A stretch of 64,000 nt of DNA from Pseudorasbora parva (lineage: Eukaryota; Chordata; Actinopteri; Cypriniformes; Gobionidae): NCBI RefSeq assembly GCF_024679245.1, contig NC_090178.1, positions 44,525,072 to 44,589,071 on the forward strand, read 5' to 3'. The position numbers were made by a program, and so were the translations under genes. Positions 35,221 to 46,589 of the stretch are shown piece after piece (the stretch's first letter is position 1; every line of letters starts with the position of its first letter). Under the pieces are notes generated by a model. It made no database searches and was not told the origin of the DNA. It saw only the letters and a program-made list of their open reading frames with translations.

Positions 35221-35776
35221 GTTTCGCTTTATTTCGATAGAATGATTAGATATTCTACTATCTGGAAATAACTTTGCAACTGCATTTCAACTACGGGTGT
35301 GTTCAGTTCGTTTGGTCTGGATCAAAAGAAAAAAACATTTAGGTGCGACAAGTGTTTTTTTTGTTGCTCGTTTCAGCCCAATGCAGTTATCATTTTCACG
35401 TCAAACAGTACGTTGTTTAAATAGCAAATGCTCTCACACCCATCTGTTGGCCCATTATGGGAAGTGCTCTAGCCAGCCGGGATTTAAACTTTGTCGGCCT
35501 GAGACCCAAGTTTGAATTGAACTCCCTTGTCTACTTGTGATCCGGTCGATCAAAACGCATGCTAATATCGGCTGTAAACAGGGCCAATGTTGAAAACAAT
35601 TGTGCTGCTTCATGTTTTAGTTTATGCAAGATTCTTTGATGAATAGAAAGTTTAAAAGAACTAGTTTGTTATAGAAATATATGAAATCATAAATGTCTTT
35701 ACTACCAAGCTGAATACAATTGTTCATATGTATTGCACATATTGTATACATTTGGTATTTTTGTGATATTATGCTC
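35221..35776. other. Interval with a fragment of a dispersed repeat
   Basis: 35345-35470 resembles the repeat at 26930-27186 (TTGTTTAAATAGCAAATGC, TCTGTTGGCCCAT). The rest is AT-rich and unassigned. Confidence 0.45.
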
Positions 35777-35780
35777 TTAA

Positions 35781-36008
35781 AGGTGCAGTAAGTAATTTCT
35801 GAGAAATGCTGTTAATAATTGAAATCAACAAAACAATCACACTGCTACCCAAATTATCACATCCCTATCTTGATAGCGCCGCCCTCAAATTCACAAACAG
35901 GCTATGCAACATGAGCGGACACGCCCCTTGATGTTGATTGGCTACATGTGTTCTGGTGCTCAGTCCAATCCACCTTCAACAGTTTCTCAGAAATCACTTA
36001 CTGCACCT
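35781..36008. mobile_element. TTAA-flanked MITE (AGGTGCAGTAAGTAA family)
   Basis: TTAA at 35777-35780 and 36009-36012. The termini AGGTGCAGTAAGTAATTTCT and AGAAATCACTTACTGCACCT are inverted over about 25 bp with one difference. The 228-bp element has no coding capacity. Confidence 0.9.
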
Positions 36009-36059
36009 TTAATCATTTTCAGACTGGTGACACACTGTCTGTTCATCAGAGCAACATAA

Positions 36060-37624
36060 GCCCCGTATCCACCACAGGAACTTTACCCAGGAACTTTGGG
36101 TGGTACTCAGTGTGTTTTGACCGCAGGAACCAGGGTCTAAATGAAGTCTCGGGTAAATATTTCCCCCTCCAAACGGCCCTGCTCGTGAGATAGTACTTTT
36201 TCAAAGTTCAGGAACTTTCGAGGGCGGGACTTGGGCGCTGAACATGCTGATTGGTTGAGCTCACGCAGCATTTTATTTCAACCGGCATTTTTAAAAGTCT
36301 TTTGCGAGGTTCGGTCTGCGTTCAGTAAATATCAGTCTTGCTCTCTGTCTGATGGCGCGCGTTCATCTCAGCCATCTCACGTGCAATGTCCGTAATAGCT
36401 GATAATAATATACATTGTCATTTTAAATCTAGCTTTACAAGCTTTCTGAATATGCTGCTGTAGCAAAGTTCGTAAAGAAGGAAGGAAGAGGACACGGGGG
36501 TCAGTTGGACTGTTGACGCTATCTCTTTTATTTATCTCAAAACTCAAAACACACACTGCGGTGTGGATTCACATAAACACACGATCACTTCCGGGTCGGC
36601 ACTTCCGGCTTCCGGTAAACTCAGTCTCTGGGGTTCGCGTCAACAGTCCGGCTCTCTCTCTCCCTGTCCTCTGGTTCCGCTGGCGTTTTATCCTCTCTCC
36701 ACGCTCATTACTGGAACGAGAGACAGGTGTTATTAATCTGCGTCCAACCCACTCACTTACCGCTCGTCCCGCGGCTCTCTCTCCCGCTGCAGACCTCGCT
36801 GAACCACGCCCTCCTTGCCACAGCTGCATGCTGCTGAATCTGCATATTAGTGCTCTTTTCTGGCGTTGTTAATTACCTCTTAGTAAACCTATACATAACC
36901 AGCAAAAGCAGCACAGCTTGAATCTCTTATAAGCATTATTCATTTTTTTACAGTCTATATTTTTCACCATTCAAACGACCTGACCGATTACTTTTAAGTG
37001 TGCTTCCTTACATGACGTGACAGCGCGCGCCGCGCTCATGTTGACAAGAGAGGAAAGTTAATTTTTCTGAGGGGTAAACTTTTTATTTCGTAAGTTATGA
37101 AGATAATGTTGGAGTAATGACACAGCGTATATTGCCCCAGGCAGTTTTTACTTTAACTGCGCCTGACAGAAAAAATTTTTTTTTCTGAGATGATTATTAC
37201 ACTTTACAACAAATAAATAGCTTATAATATAATACTGTATTAGTCCTGGTGGCCGTTAAGAGTTGCTATGGCTACAGTTAACACATTCAGCCGCTGGAGA
37301 AAACAGCGTTGACAGTTTTGATGCGGCAGACAAACTGCAAGTGACAAAATGATAGCGATTGAAAGTCATCACATGTAAACACCAGCTCGGTTTAGATAAC
37401 GTCTCATGTAAACAGTCCACTAAATCTTACAATCGGTACACACAAAAATGATTATTGTCCGTCACTGACTTGGAGGAGCAGTCGCGCTCAGTCCTACATC
37501 ACCGGACTTATCTGCCTAATCTTCTCGGAACTTTAGATGGCGGTGGAAACGCAGACAGCTGCAGGTCTGGGGGGAGAAAAGTTCCTGGTACAAATTGTTC
37601 AGGGTAATTTTGGTGGAAACGGGG
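36060..37624. mobile_element. Transposon with CCCCGTWTCCACCA termini, split by a solo LTR
   Basis: GCCCCGTATCCACCACAGGA at 36060 and TTGGTGGAAACGGGG at 37624 are inverted. Repeated GGAACTTT motifs lie near both ends (36080, 36110, 36210, 37530). Excluding the LTR and one TSD copy it is about 1.2 kb. TAA precedes the left end and TTA follows the right, but they do not make an exact duplication, so the superfamily is left open. No transposase is seen. Confidence 0.65.
36459..36822 (-). mobile_element. Solo LTR with 5-bp TSD, nested in another transposon
   Basis: TGTAGCAAAGTTCG at 36459 and CTCCTTGCCACA at 36822 give TG...CA ends, and GCTGC is duplicated at 36454-36458 and 36823-36827. The polyadenylation signal AATAAA lies on the minus strand (TTTATT near 36530), so the LTR reads leftward. 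It is 364 bp with no internal retroelement sequence next to it. The 5-bp duplication fits Ty3/gypsy or Bel-like LTR elements. A minus frame of 86 codons inside it (36569-36829) is incidental. Confidence 0.85.
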
Positions 37625-39540
37625 TTATACTGTATATAATGGAGATCATTAGATTTTTGCCATGTGTTGATTTTCACATCAACCTAATAGGTTAGTGTTG
37701 TTTCCCAAAAAACATCAATTTGAAGAGACAAATCAATAATCACAACAGGCACAGATTCTTTTAATAATCAAACAAGAACAACAATCTGCAGTAAAAGCAA
37801 GACGAAGATGATTATACGATTCAAATGTTCAACGCAGAGAGAGGATGCTAATGTAAATGTGCACACAAGTTGAAAGGAAATATTCAGTATTACTGTACTC
37901 CAATTAGCATAAACAATAACCTGAACACACACACACCTCATGTTTAATTACATGGAACATTGAAATTCCAAAGTAACGATAGGGTAGCTGTAATTCACTC
38001 ATTACTCAAAAGAATTGATTAAAATATATCAGTTAAAACAGGCTAACTGCATGAGTTAATAACTATCACATACATTTCTCCATTAAATAAATAAATAGAT
38101 ATTTAAAAGTCAACACAATCACTAATAATCTGAAGTAATAGAGATCATGTCCCCAGTTATGATTCAGGAGTTTATGAAGAATATAGCAACATATACATTT
38201 ACACGAGTGTTTAAAAAATCTCATGACTGATGAGTGATGATGGAATCAAGACCGAAAAGAAGAACTACCACAGTCTCCATACCTCTGACATGTACAACGT
38301 ATTCATACCAAATGATGTTTGTGTAGACATGCAGACAACATAAATGACCAGTGGGTTAGCCCAAAGTTTTTTGGTAGTGTAAAAAAAAATCTACTAATAA
38401 TAAATAACAAAATTCAGCAAACTAGTTCCCAAAGCATTTTGCAGGCGCCTGTTAAAAGCCCTAACTTTGGCCCTGGGCTGTTATTTGTCAGAGAAACAGT
38501 GCAACGAGGAAGCTGCACTAACTATGTTACTCAGTGGAACTGAAGACCCGTGTGGCTCCACCGACAGGCCGCACGGCTTTGATGGAGTGCAGCCTGCTGG
38601 AAAATTCAGTTTCCCCTGAATTAGGCTCTGAGTGAAGCGGCTGCAGTGCATTCGTACAACAGCGCAGGGAAAAAAGGCCAAGGTGGCAGTGGTCAACTAA
38701 AAATAATACAAACAGGACTATAAATAAGTTTGAGCATCTTCATGCCCTTCTTCAGTGTTTTCCACAATTAGACTGAGACCTTCATACGTGAGAGTGGAAA
38801 TCCTTTGGACATGTTTGAATGATGTACAACACCTGGAATATAGGACACTTGAAGAAAGACCTAATTTTGTGATAGTTTCATGCTGCTTTAGTCGTTTTTA
38901 GAGCCTGAGCATCAGCTTCATTGTATGGAAAAAACTATGGAAAAAAAATACACCATTGAATAAGAAACTATTGGAAGTATTCACTATAACCTGTGAAATT
39001 TACAGAGAAGGAAAAAAAATTAAATATAGCAGCCACATTTTAGATTGTATGGATTGAACTTAAAACTATATTTCAATAACTGATGGAAAATTAACATCAT
39101 ATCGATGATTCACAATTCATTGCAATAAGCTGATGATATCAATGATATATAAATGGTCCAACAGTGACCAATGCATAAATACAAAACACAACATGGTAGC
39201 GATCCAGTGTGTGTCAGGATGGCTCTGCTGTTGTTTTTTTGCGCGAGATTTCTTCACCCTAAACAGATTGTATTTTTTATTAATGACTGAGAATTAGTTG
39301 AGTATGGGTGATACTAGCCCTTTTTCCAAACTGGTGCCCTCAGATTGTTCTTTTTGAACTGTCCCAGACTCTCTGGCAGAGGTGGTGGGCTTGCATCTGT
39401 TTTTAAAAGCAGCTTTTGTTGCTGACCAATAAGACTGAACTGTTTTGAGGTTCTTTTATTTGAATTGAATATATGGATCAGCTAACCATCTGGTTACCGT
39501 CCACCAAAACCAAATAAGGATTGAAACCAAACTTTTTTGT
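37625..39540. other. Repeat-poor stretch without recognised gene
   Basis: Nearly 2 kb of AT-rich sequence without visible transposon ends. The better-composed part at 38480-38700 has open frames on both strands, but neither has a domain I recognise. It could be unique intergenic, intronic or untranslated sequence. Confidence 0.4.
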
Positions 39541-39544
39541 CCTC

Positions 39545-39680
39545 TAGAGTATGATCATCTTTTGATTGTAGGGGATTTTAATATTCACGTTTGTTGTGAG
39601 TCAAACTCCTTGGCCAAGGACTTTACTAATTTGATGGAGTGATGATGAATAGTCCAACTCACAAACAGGGCCACACATTA
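39545..39680 (+). pseudogene. LINE endonuclease fragment
   Basis: The plus frame reads DHLLIVGDFNIHVCCESN from 39553, ending in LME and then three TGA codons. IVGDFNIHV is the GDFN-x-H motif of the apurinic-like endonuclease of non-LTR retrotransposons (L2/CR1/Rex-type), which nicks target DNA before reverse transcription. Text after the stops (VQLTNRATH) still resembles the downstream THxxGHTLDL region. Only about 45 codons survive, so it is a dead fragment. The exact LINE clade cannot be set from this length. Confidence 0.65.
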
Positions 39681-40206
39681 GACCTTGGCTGTTTCTCAAT
39701 ATCCCTCCTCGGAAACTGATGAAGCTCAGCCATCTTGTAGGACATCTCAATTCTCTAATTGCACCTCGAGGAGGCGAGGAATGAGGAGTGGGGAGCGAGG
39801 ATACACTGGAGAATCCTTTGCGGAAGGGTTTTATCGACTAAACGTGACGCACGCATTAATTCTCCTCCCCCTTCACATCGTGCCACATTTTTATTATTAT
39901 GTTTAATGTTCAAGACACAAATGTATGTCAATTAACAACACCTGACAGTTGCAGAATTAAGCACAAGAAAGTGAATGGACAAATTTGGTATTTTGTGGAG
40001 GCTGAAGCTTACATTACAATAAACATTCTGCATTTTCAAAAAAAACATAATTTAGGGTGATTAAATCCATTTACCTTGTGGACACACACATATTCAGACA
40101 CATTTTGAACACGTAACTCAATCCCTTCCCTAAACCTATCCATTTGTGTATTATAAAAAACAGGATAACAGGCAGATACAACTGCAGGCACAGTTTATTC
40201 AAAAAG
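39681..40206. other. Interval with possible transposon-end fragment
   Basis: TTGGCTGTTTCTCAATATCC at about 39688 resembles a terminal motif of fish Harbinger-like repeats, but I find no partner end. The remainder is unassigned. Confidence 0.35.
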
Positions 40207-40513
40207 TGAAGACAGTGCTGAATAAATGTATATTTTTTGTTATTTTTGGACCAAAATGTATTGTCGATGCTTCAAAAGAGTCTAACTAACCAACTGATGT
40301 CACATATGGACTACTTTGATGATGTTTTCATTCCCTTCTGGACGTGGACAGCAAGTGGGCAAACACTTAAAGTCAAAGGACAGAAAGGCCTCAGACTAAA
40401 TCTAAAATATCTTAAACTGTGTTCCGAGGATAAACGGAGGTCTTACGGGTGTGGAACGACATTAGGGGTGAGGAATTAATGAAATAAATTTCATTTTTGG
40501 GTGAACTAACCCT
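40207..40513. mobile_element. Right half of the GGTTAGTTCACC MITE family
   Basis: From GAAGACAGTGCTGAATAAAT to GGGTGAACTAACCCT followed by TTAA (40514-40517). It is very close to 24502-24795 and lacks the left half of 19351-19954. Confidence 0.75.
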
Positions 40514-40517
40514 TTAA

Positions 40518-40650
40518 GGCTAGGGGTGACCGTGCTTTTCAATTATTGGTCCAAAATTGTGGAATAGTCTTCCTTTATTGTTAAGACTAGTGTCCAAATT
40601 TAAATCTAAGTTGAAAAACGACTTTTTTTTCTCAGGCTTACAATTGTATT
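40518..40650 (+). pseudogene. LINE reverse transcriptase C-terminal fragment
   Basis: One plus frame reads IIGPKLWNSLPLLLRLVSKF and then KSKLKNDFFF. The GPKLWNSLP...FKSKLKxxLF pattern is the well-known C-terminal end of L2-type LINE proteins in fish. The upstream RAF box (CGTGCTTTT at about 40530) is in another frame, so a frameshift is present. It may belong with the endonuclease piece about 0.9 kb upstream, the rest having been deleted or replaced by a MITE half. Confidence 0.65.
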
Positions 40651-42033
40651 TGATTTTAAAGTTTTCAAATTAGTGTTTCTGATGCAAACTCCCTGTATTA
40701 TTGCATTATTATATTTATTTATCATCTTGTACAGCACGATGGCCGACTACTGTTGTACTTATTGTGCTATCCACAACTTTCCTGCAAGTCTTAGTGGGCG
40801 TCGCCACGACACTCGATACTTCCGGTTGACGGTATCTCAGTTCCAGTTTAGCACACATAACAGTTATGCTGCTTACACCAGACACGAGTGACACGAATAA
40901 ATAGTGCAATTCGTGCGAAGTTGGACGCGTAAACATTTTGAATCCATTCGCTTCATACACTACACAACAGACGCGAATTTGCGTCATGGGAGGGGTTTCT
41001 GCCAGGCAGCGGCAGTCGTCAGAATGACGAGCCGAGTTAAGGCTGCTCTCGCCAGGGTTAATGAGCGCTGCTGAGCTTCTGGGTCTCACACCTCAGAAAC
41101 CTTGCTTCCATAAACCATGCAACATAAACGGACCGGTTTGACATGTTGCCTAGCACCACCCTACACCTTCCATTCAATGACCAACGAGCTTCAAATAAAC
41201 TCGAGAATTGTGATATTAATATTTGTAATTGTTGAAATGTTCATGTCAGACATTGTCAGTACTTTTTTTTAATCAACATAAAATTAATGCATGAACTTCA
41301 ATAAATTTAAATGCATTGTAATAAAATTAACATTTAATTGCTGTAAATGTAATTATTGAGATTATTAGTTTAACCTATTTAAAATACTGCAGTAAAACTG
41401 TTTATTTTTTTGCAAGGGGTATGTTTATTGTTTTCAATAATTTACAGATTTAATGTGTAGCAAGACCGCTCTAACAGCCTAACGTTACCTTCCAAATAGA
41501 GACCACTCCCGCGGGACCCAGCACAACCGAGTGCGGCGCGGGATAATATTTGATGGGTGAATGTGGATGCGGGTGAACAAAAATAAATAACTAGAAACAA
41601 ATAAACCTTTATTTATAATAAAATAAAATCAATTTACAGGCGCATGGACGGAAGGTAATTCTCGCGTGGTTCATAGGAACAGCCAAGCCTAACACAGTGG
41701 CAAAATGTGTGCGCCGCATAACTCAGGTCAACCGCTTAGTGCTACAGATATTAGCAAGTTCTTGTAAGATAGTCAGATCCATGCAACCATCTGGAACATG
41801 TGATCATTTTGCCTGAAGCGTTGTTATAAAAGTCTACTCCTGAATCCTCATAATACAACCAAGCGTTTAGCAAATAACAGTACAGACTAACGTAAACCGG
41901 AAGTTCGTTATCGGCGTGTTCTACGTTGCCATAGCGATCATGGAAAAGTTCAGAGTTCGGGAAAGTTGTGGATATAAATACAATTTTGATTGATCGATTG
42001 ATTGGTAACACATGACACTAACATAATGGGAAA
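40651..42033. other. Unassigned stretch with a possible Harbinger-like end
   Basis: GCTGCTTACACCAGACACGA at about 40867, followed by repeated ACGCG/GCGAA motifs, resembles the end of a fish repeat, but no partner is found. The rest is AT-rich. Confidence 0.35.
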
Positions 42034-42110
42034 ACATTAATTTAAAACATTAAAAAACATTAAACACATTAATTTAAAACATTAAAAAACATTAAACACA
42101 TTAATTTAAC
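42034..42110. repeat. 32-bp minisatellite, 2.4 copies
   Basis: ACATTAATTTAAAACATTAA plus AAAACATTAAAC repeats exactly at 42034-42065 and 42066-42097, with a partial third copy to 42110. Confidence 0.95.
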
Positions 42111-42177
42111 AACATAAAATGGAACTGATTGATCAATTAGATCTATTACAGTTTTTCACCATAGTAAGTGGACTTTA

Positions 42178-42600
42178 TAGTGCCCCTTTTATGTTATTTT
42201 AAAGCTCCTAATTTTTTTTGTTTTCTCCTACAACAGGTTTACATGCATCAAAGGTAAAAAATAATAAAATAAAACATTTTCTAATAATATACACTGCACT
42301 GTGAACACCACAATGTTCAATGATTCTCAAAGGACTTAACAGATGATTCTGTTGTGATTGGTCGACCACCTACAGCCCATCACCATAACTGAACTTCAGC
42401 TCCGGGGCTTCCTAACGCTCAGCGATTATACACACAGTAAAGAAGGCAACGATGACGTCAATTTGACCAAATCAATCTGAGCTCGAGTCCGATGATGTTC
42501 AACCCGAACCTCCATCACAAGGACGGTTTGAGGAGGATGTTTCTCAGTGATAAGCTACTCATTTTGAGCTACATTATGGGATGTTGAGCTGTAATTCCTC
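42178..42600. repeat. Partial dispersed cyprinid repeat
   Basis: TATAGTGCCCCTTTTATG, CTACAACAGGTTTACATGCA and CTTCAGCTCCGGGGCTTCCT are phrases I know from a common cyprinid repeat. No inverted partner of the left end is visible, so the copy is partial and its right limit is a guess. Confidence 0.4.
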
Positions 42601-43307
42601 CCCATTAACATTAACAAACCCATGTGTGTATTTCTGAATTATCGCGGTGCTCATGCGGGAACTGCATCTATAACGGCGCATACGTTAGCCGAGCACTGGC
42701 GTGAATGACGGATGTTACATTAAAGTTTGCAAAACTAATCTTGCTTCATCCTTTATCTTTACTCAAAGAATGACAGACAATCTGCATTAATACACAGTTT
42801 TAGGTGATAGTGGCCCACAGATGATTAGCTGAAGTATTTCAGTAAGACAGTAATAATGCGAGTTAGCCGGAGACCTACACAATGTACAACACCAAACTAC
42901 ATATTTTGAACACCCTGTAGAAAATATATACATCAATAATAAATCATACATACAGGTTGTGATAGTGAGGAGCAGCTGGTCCAGATAAAGTGCACCTAGG
43001 ATTAGAGATTCCTATAGGAGAGTTTGTTCAAGTTCAGTAGTGCAAAGTGGATTTCATCTTTCCCTCTCTCTCCATCTATAACTTTGTCCACATTTTATAT
43101 TATGCTAGCGGTACTAATAAAATGTCAAAGATCAGTTTGTGCCATTTCTCCTACAATTAATGAAGTATTGATATTTGCAGAAAAGAAATGTTAAGGAGGC
43201 TTGTGACGCTCACTAGCACATGTGCTTAATTAACTTATCCATCGCTTCAGTGCCCACACCAGCTCTATGTAAAATATCACCTTCACTATACGTGTAGATA
43301 CGCGCGA

Positions 43308-43310
<3 letters not shown>
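42601..43310. other. Unassigned stretch
   Basis: AT-rich, with no exon signals, repeat ends or tandem repeats apart from the microsatellite that follows. Confidence 0.4.
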
Positions 43311-43375
<65 letters not shown>

Positions 43376-43417
43376 GCACGCACGCACGCACGCACGCACA
43401 CGCACACGCACACACAG
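43311..43417. repeat. (CA)n(CGCA)n compound microsatellite
   Basis: About 60 bp of CA, then about 30 bp of CGCA tetramer, then CACG/CA mixtures. Alternating purine-pyrimidine throughout, so Z-DNA-prone. The Cys/Val-rich minus frames across it are artefacts. Confidence 0.95.
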
Positions 43418-44460
43418 CATGATTTACCCAAGCAGGACATGTTCCTTCATCAACGTCTTTTTATTGGTCTTGGAAAACCATTCCATCCTTACCTCCTCTA
43501 ACATTCAGAGGATGGAGGTCTATAAACCTTGAACCAGCCAAACAGCAAAAAAATGCTGTTTTATCCACCTTATTTTGCAATGTGTAAGTAATCATTTTTC
43601 TGTGAATGTGTGTGAACTTCTGATTCAATAGAAGAATAAAAAAATGCAGTAAATGTAAAATAATTGTTAAAATGTAAAATGATGTTGTTGTATGATGTAT
43701 AGAGGCAATTTCATGTTTTGTTCAATTATAGCGCCACCAAGTGGCACAGTTCCACCGCTTTTCGTGGGTCATCAAAGTGCCCCCATACACAAGCGTTTTT
43801 AATGAAAATTTAATGAAAATTTCATTTAGTTACAGACATTTGCAGTTATTATTTAAAAAATAACCCACACCTGAATTTGATGGCAATTTTTTGCCCCTTA
43901 CTATCAAAATTTGGCCTAAAGCATTTAGTCAACCCGCTTTGATTCTGATCAAGATTTGATTTGTTTTTCAGAGATTTGTTTTTCGGAAAACTTCTCAGGC
44001 TCCTTCAAGGTATTGTGCAGATGACCCATACTGAGTTTAATAATAATACAATATTGCGTTCATGAAATACAGCATTTAAGAACAAAATTCTAAATGGCCA
44101 ATGCCCAAAAATTGCCCGAATCATTCGCCCCATATCTAATGAGAACACTTTTATGATTTTTGGGCAACCGTTTAGAAGTTATGAGCAAAAATAGCCATTT
44201 GTCATATCTCTAGACCACTAGGTGGCTGCGCTGAAACATATAACCTCAGGTCATGCTTGTGAGGATATGTACGAAGTTTGGTTGCGATAAAGCGTTGCGG
44301 AGATACAGCCTTGTGTTATTTGAAAACAGTTTGATGAATCGACTTGAATTCCATAACTTTTTGTTGCCATTGCGTGAATATGATCTGGTGCTTTCGTGCA
44401 AATCGGATAAAATGCTTTATTTGGCAGAAAATTTGGCACTACCAAACACTGGACAAAGCC
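43418..44460. other. Decayed repeat-like stretch
   Basis: TATAGCGCCACCAAGTGGCA near 43727 and TCTCTAGACCACTAGGTGGC near 44207 are the kind of text found in old fish repeats that share the style of the 7717-18504 array (compare TTGGTGGCGCTATAACTTTG). I cannot define ends. Confidence 0.35.
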
Positions 44461-44792
44461 TTAAAGCTACACTGTGTAACTTTTTTAGTTTATTCTTAGC
44501 TAAAATCACTTAGTTCTTTCAAAAATATATGTGCTCATTAATGTATATTTACTTCTTTCAAGTAAAAATGTATTCTCGTAATTTTATAATATACCATTGC
44601 AAATACATACGTGTTGAGTGTTCGGATGGCGGTCGCCGTGTTGCTCCTCCATCTTGAAAGTACATTAGCCAAAGAGGGACATACCCATAAATTCAAGCTT
44701 CGATTCTCGCGTTTTTACACTCGATGGCACCGTGTCGAATGTGAAGAGGGGGACTGCTTGAGGCTGCTATATGATGATGGAGGATCACTCTT

Positions 44793-44935
44793 AAGCCCCT
44801 TTCACACTGCACGTCGGACCTGCAATATTCCCGGAACATTGCCGGGTCGCCTTCTGTGTGAAAGCAACCACGTCCCGGAATTGATTACCGAATTCGACCC
44901 GGGTCGGGACCTAGTAATATTGCGGGATATGTATC
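44793..44935. mobile_element. Transposon-end fragment (GCCCCTTTCACACTGC)
   Basis: After CTCTTAA comes GCCCCTTTCACACTGCACG, then CGGGTCGC and GACCCGGGTCGGGACC motifs. This is a common left end of a fish Harbinger-like MITE, but its right end is absent; the sequence returns to the outer element near 44935. Confidence 0.5.
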
Positions 44936-45097
44936 AGAGTCGCCAAGGAAGCGGAAAAGAGAATTAAGACGGCAACGCAACGGGCAAATCAACAAGACAA
45001 AAGTAAATATTGGAGTGGCCTTTCCAAGATGGAAAGAGCTCATGAGGAGCAACGATTTTAAAAAGGATGCCGACGTTGCCTGCTTTCTTCTCGACAG
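44936..45097 (+). pseudogene. Exon-like coding remnant with NIGVAFPRW motif
   Basis: The plus frame from TCA near 44936 reads SESPRKRKRELRRQ, then NGQINKTKVNIGVAFPRWKE and LMRSNDFKKDADVACFLLDR. It ends in a canonical donor (CGACAG then GTAATA at 45098). A basic stretch precedes a conserved-looking xxINIGxAFxRWxxLxxxxxxxxDxExAxFLLD pattern that I associate with repeat-derived fish proteins. I cannot name the domain. The frame upstream is broken by the transposon-end fragment, so this copy is unlikely to make a protein. It may be part of the transposon's own gene, or a host exon captured by it. Confidence 0.45.
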
Positions 45098-45720
45098 GTA
45101 ATATTAATTCAGCCTATTTGTGTATATTGGAAGTTTTATTGTTGCTTGGCTAATTATATCATGGTGTGCTGTGCATAACACTAGAACGACGTCTAGGATA
45201 GTTTTCCTCACGTCAATGATGAAAAAGTATTGTTTACCTTATAACATAAATCCGTGTTCTATGACGGATAACATGAGATCAATATTTTAATTGCATTATA
45301 ATTTGTTTGCCTTACGCTAGTGATGTCATATAATCTAAAGAATAACGATAGCACTGATAAAAGTTACTTTACTAAGATTAGCTTGCATTCGTCTGGGAAC
45401 CTGATAGCTGATGTTAGCAATGAACTGGTTAAAAATAACGAAAACGTAAAACTATGAATCATTTTACATAGATTAATTTGATCATAGATCATTTGGTAAA
45501 TTAAATAACTGCAAATTATAATAGTTTTCAAAAATTACCTCATCACTTGAGTTGAGGCAACACTTACCGAAGAGGTCGAACTGGAAGCCATGACTAAATC
45601 GGCCACCGTAGGAGTTGAAACGAAATCGAAATTGAGAGGAGCAGAAACTATTATTCACTGGATGGTCATACACCTTTACACCACTAGATGGGGGAAAATA
45701 TCACACAGTGTAGCTTTAAC

Positions 45721-46382
45721 CGTGCATTCACACCACCGCCGACGAGAGTGTCAAAATTCGCTCTTGCCGCCCTGACAACGACGCTGTAGAAAGCTCCGTG
45801 GACGTGCTGCCGCTCTGACGTAGATCGAATGTTTTTTCTTTTTTTCAACTGTATTTAAAGAGGCCGCAAATCAAACAAGCATGTTGATGGATATACTAAC
45901 CACAAGTAGGGTATAAATTAACTTCATGAAATCGTTTAAATGTGAAAGTAAGAATTAATTGCACACCCGCTGAACAACGAGCGTTCTAGCGCCTATAAAA
46001 TAGTGTTGCGCGACTTCTTAACAAATTACACATCACTATGAATGATCTTGTCATAAATGATAGGGAACCCCGCACAGCAATGATCAACCTCTCCTACAAA
46101 TTGCTTGGGAACTAATGTGGTCGGAACCAAAGTTTACAGGCCTGCGTTATCTGGATTTCTCTCAAGCGGAGCACTTCTACATTCTGACTGGTTGCCGCCT
46201 GTTGCCGCCGAACCGCGTCATAGCTCATTACCATAAAGTTGAGCTGATTTCAACTCTCCTCGACGCCCAAATCGTCCAAGACGCGCCGCTCTCGCCGGAG
46301 CTCCCTGCCCGGCTCCCATTGAAAATGAATGACTTCCGGCCAGGTTGCCGCTCTCGCCGCCGGCGGTGTGAACGCACAGGCC
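45721..46382. mobile_element. TTAA-flanked element (GTGCRTTCACACC family)
   Basis: TTAA at 45717-45720 and 46383-46386. The left end CCGTGCATTCACACCACCGC and the right end GGCGGTGTGAACGCACAGGCC are inverted. Repeated CTCTCGCCGC / GCCGCTCTGAC motifs lie near both ends. 662 bp, non-coding. It touches the previous element with only the shared TTAA between. Confidence 0.75.
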
Positions 46383-46589
46383 TTAACACAATCAAGTTAC
46401 AAATGGCGGCGTTGCTCTTATATTAAGAATAAGATGAATAAACTTGTGTTGGGTTTTTTCACAATCTTTCTGACTTTAACCCTTCTTTGGGGTCGGCAAG
46501 ACTTTTTGAAGGAAGTCTCTTAATCTCACCAAGGCTGCATTTATTTGAAAAACAGTCATTTCAATCATGGCAAGTGTCAAAATAGTGTT

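Larger units (their letters stand above)
44465..45716 (+). mobile_element. TTAA-flanked element (AGCTACACTGTGTAAC family), long copy
   Basis: TTAA at 44461-44464 and 45717-45720 flank AGCTACACTGTGTAAC and its inverse ACACAGTGTAGCT. A shorter relative in the other orientation is 51201-51631. Inside lie a fragment of another transposon (44793-44935) and an exon-like piece (44936-45097). The copy is 1252 bp. Its right-hand TTAA is also the left flank of the following element. Confidence 0.85.

Noticed and set aside
36513..36872. Frames of 119 (plus) and 86 (minus) codons
   Set aside because: They lie within the solo LTR and overlap antisense; no recognisable protein.
36057..37627. TAA/TTA flanks as a Harbinger duplication for the CCCCGT-ended element
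   Set aside because: The trinucleotides do not fall at matching distances from the two ends, so the superfamily is left open.
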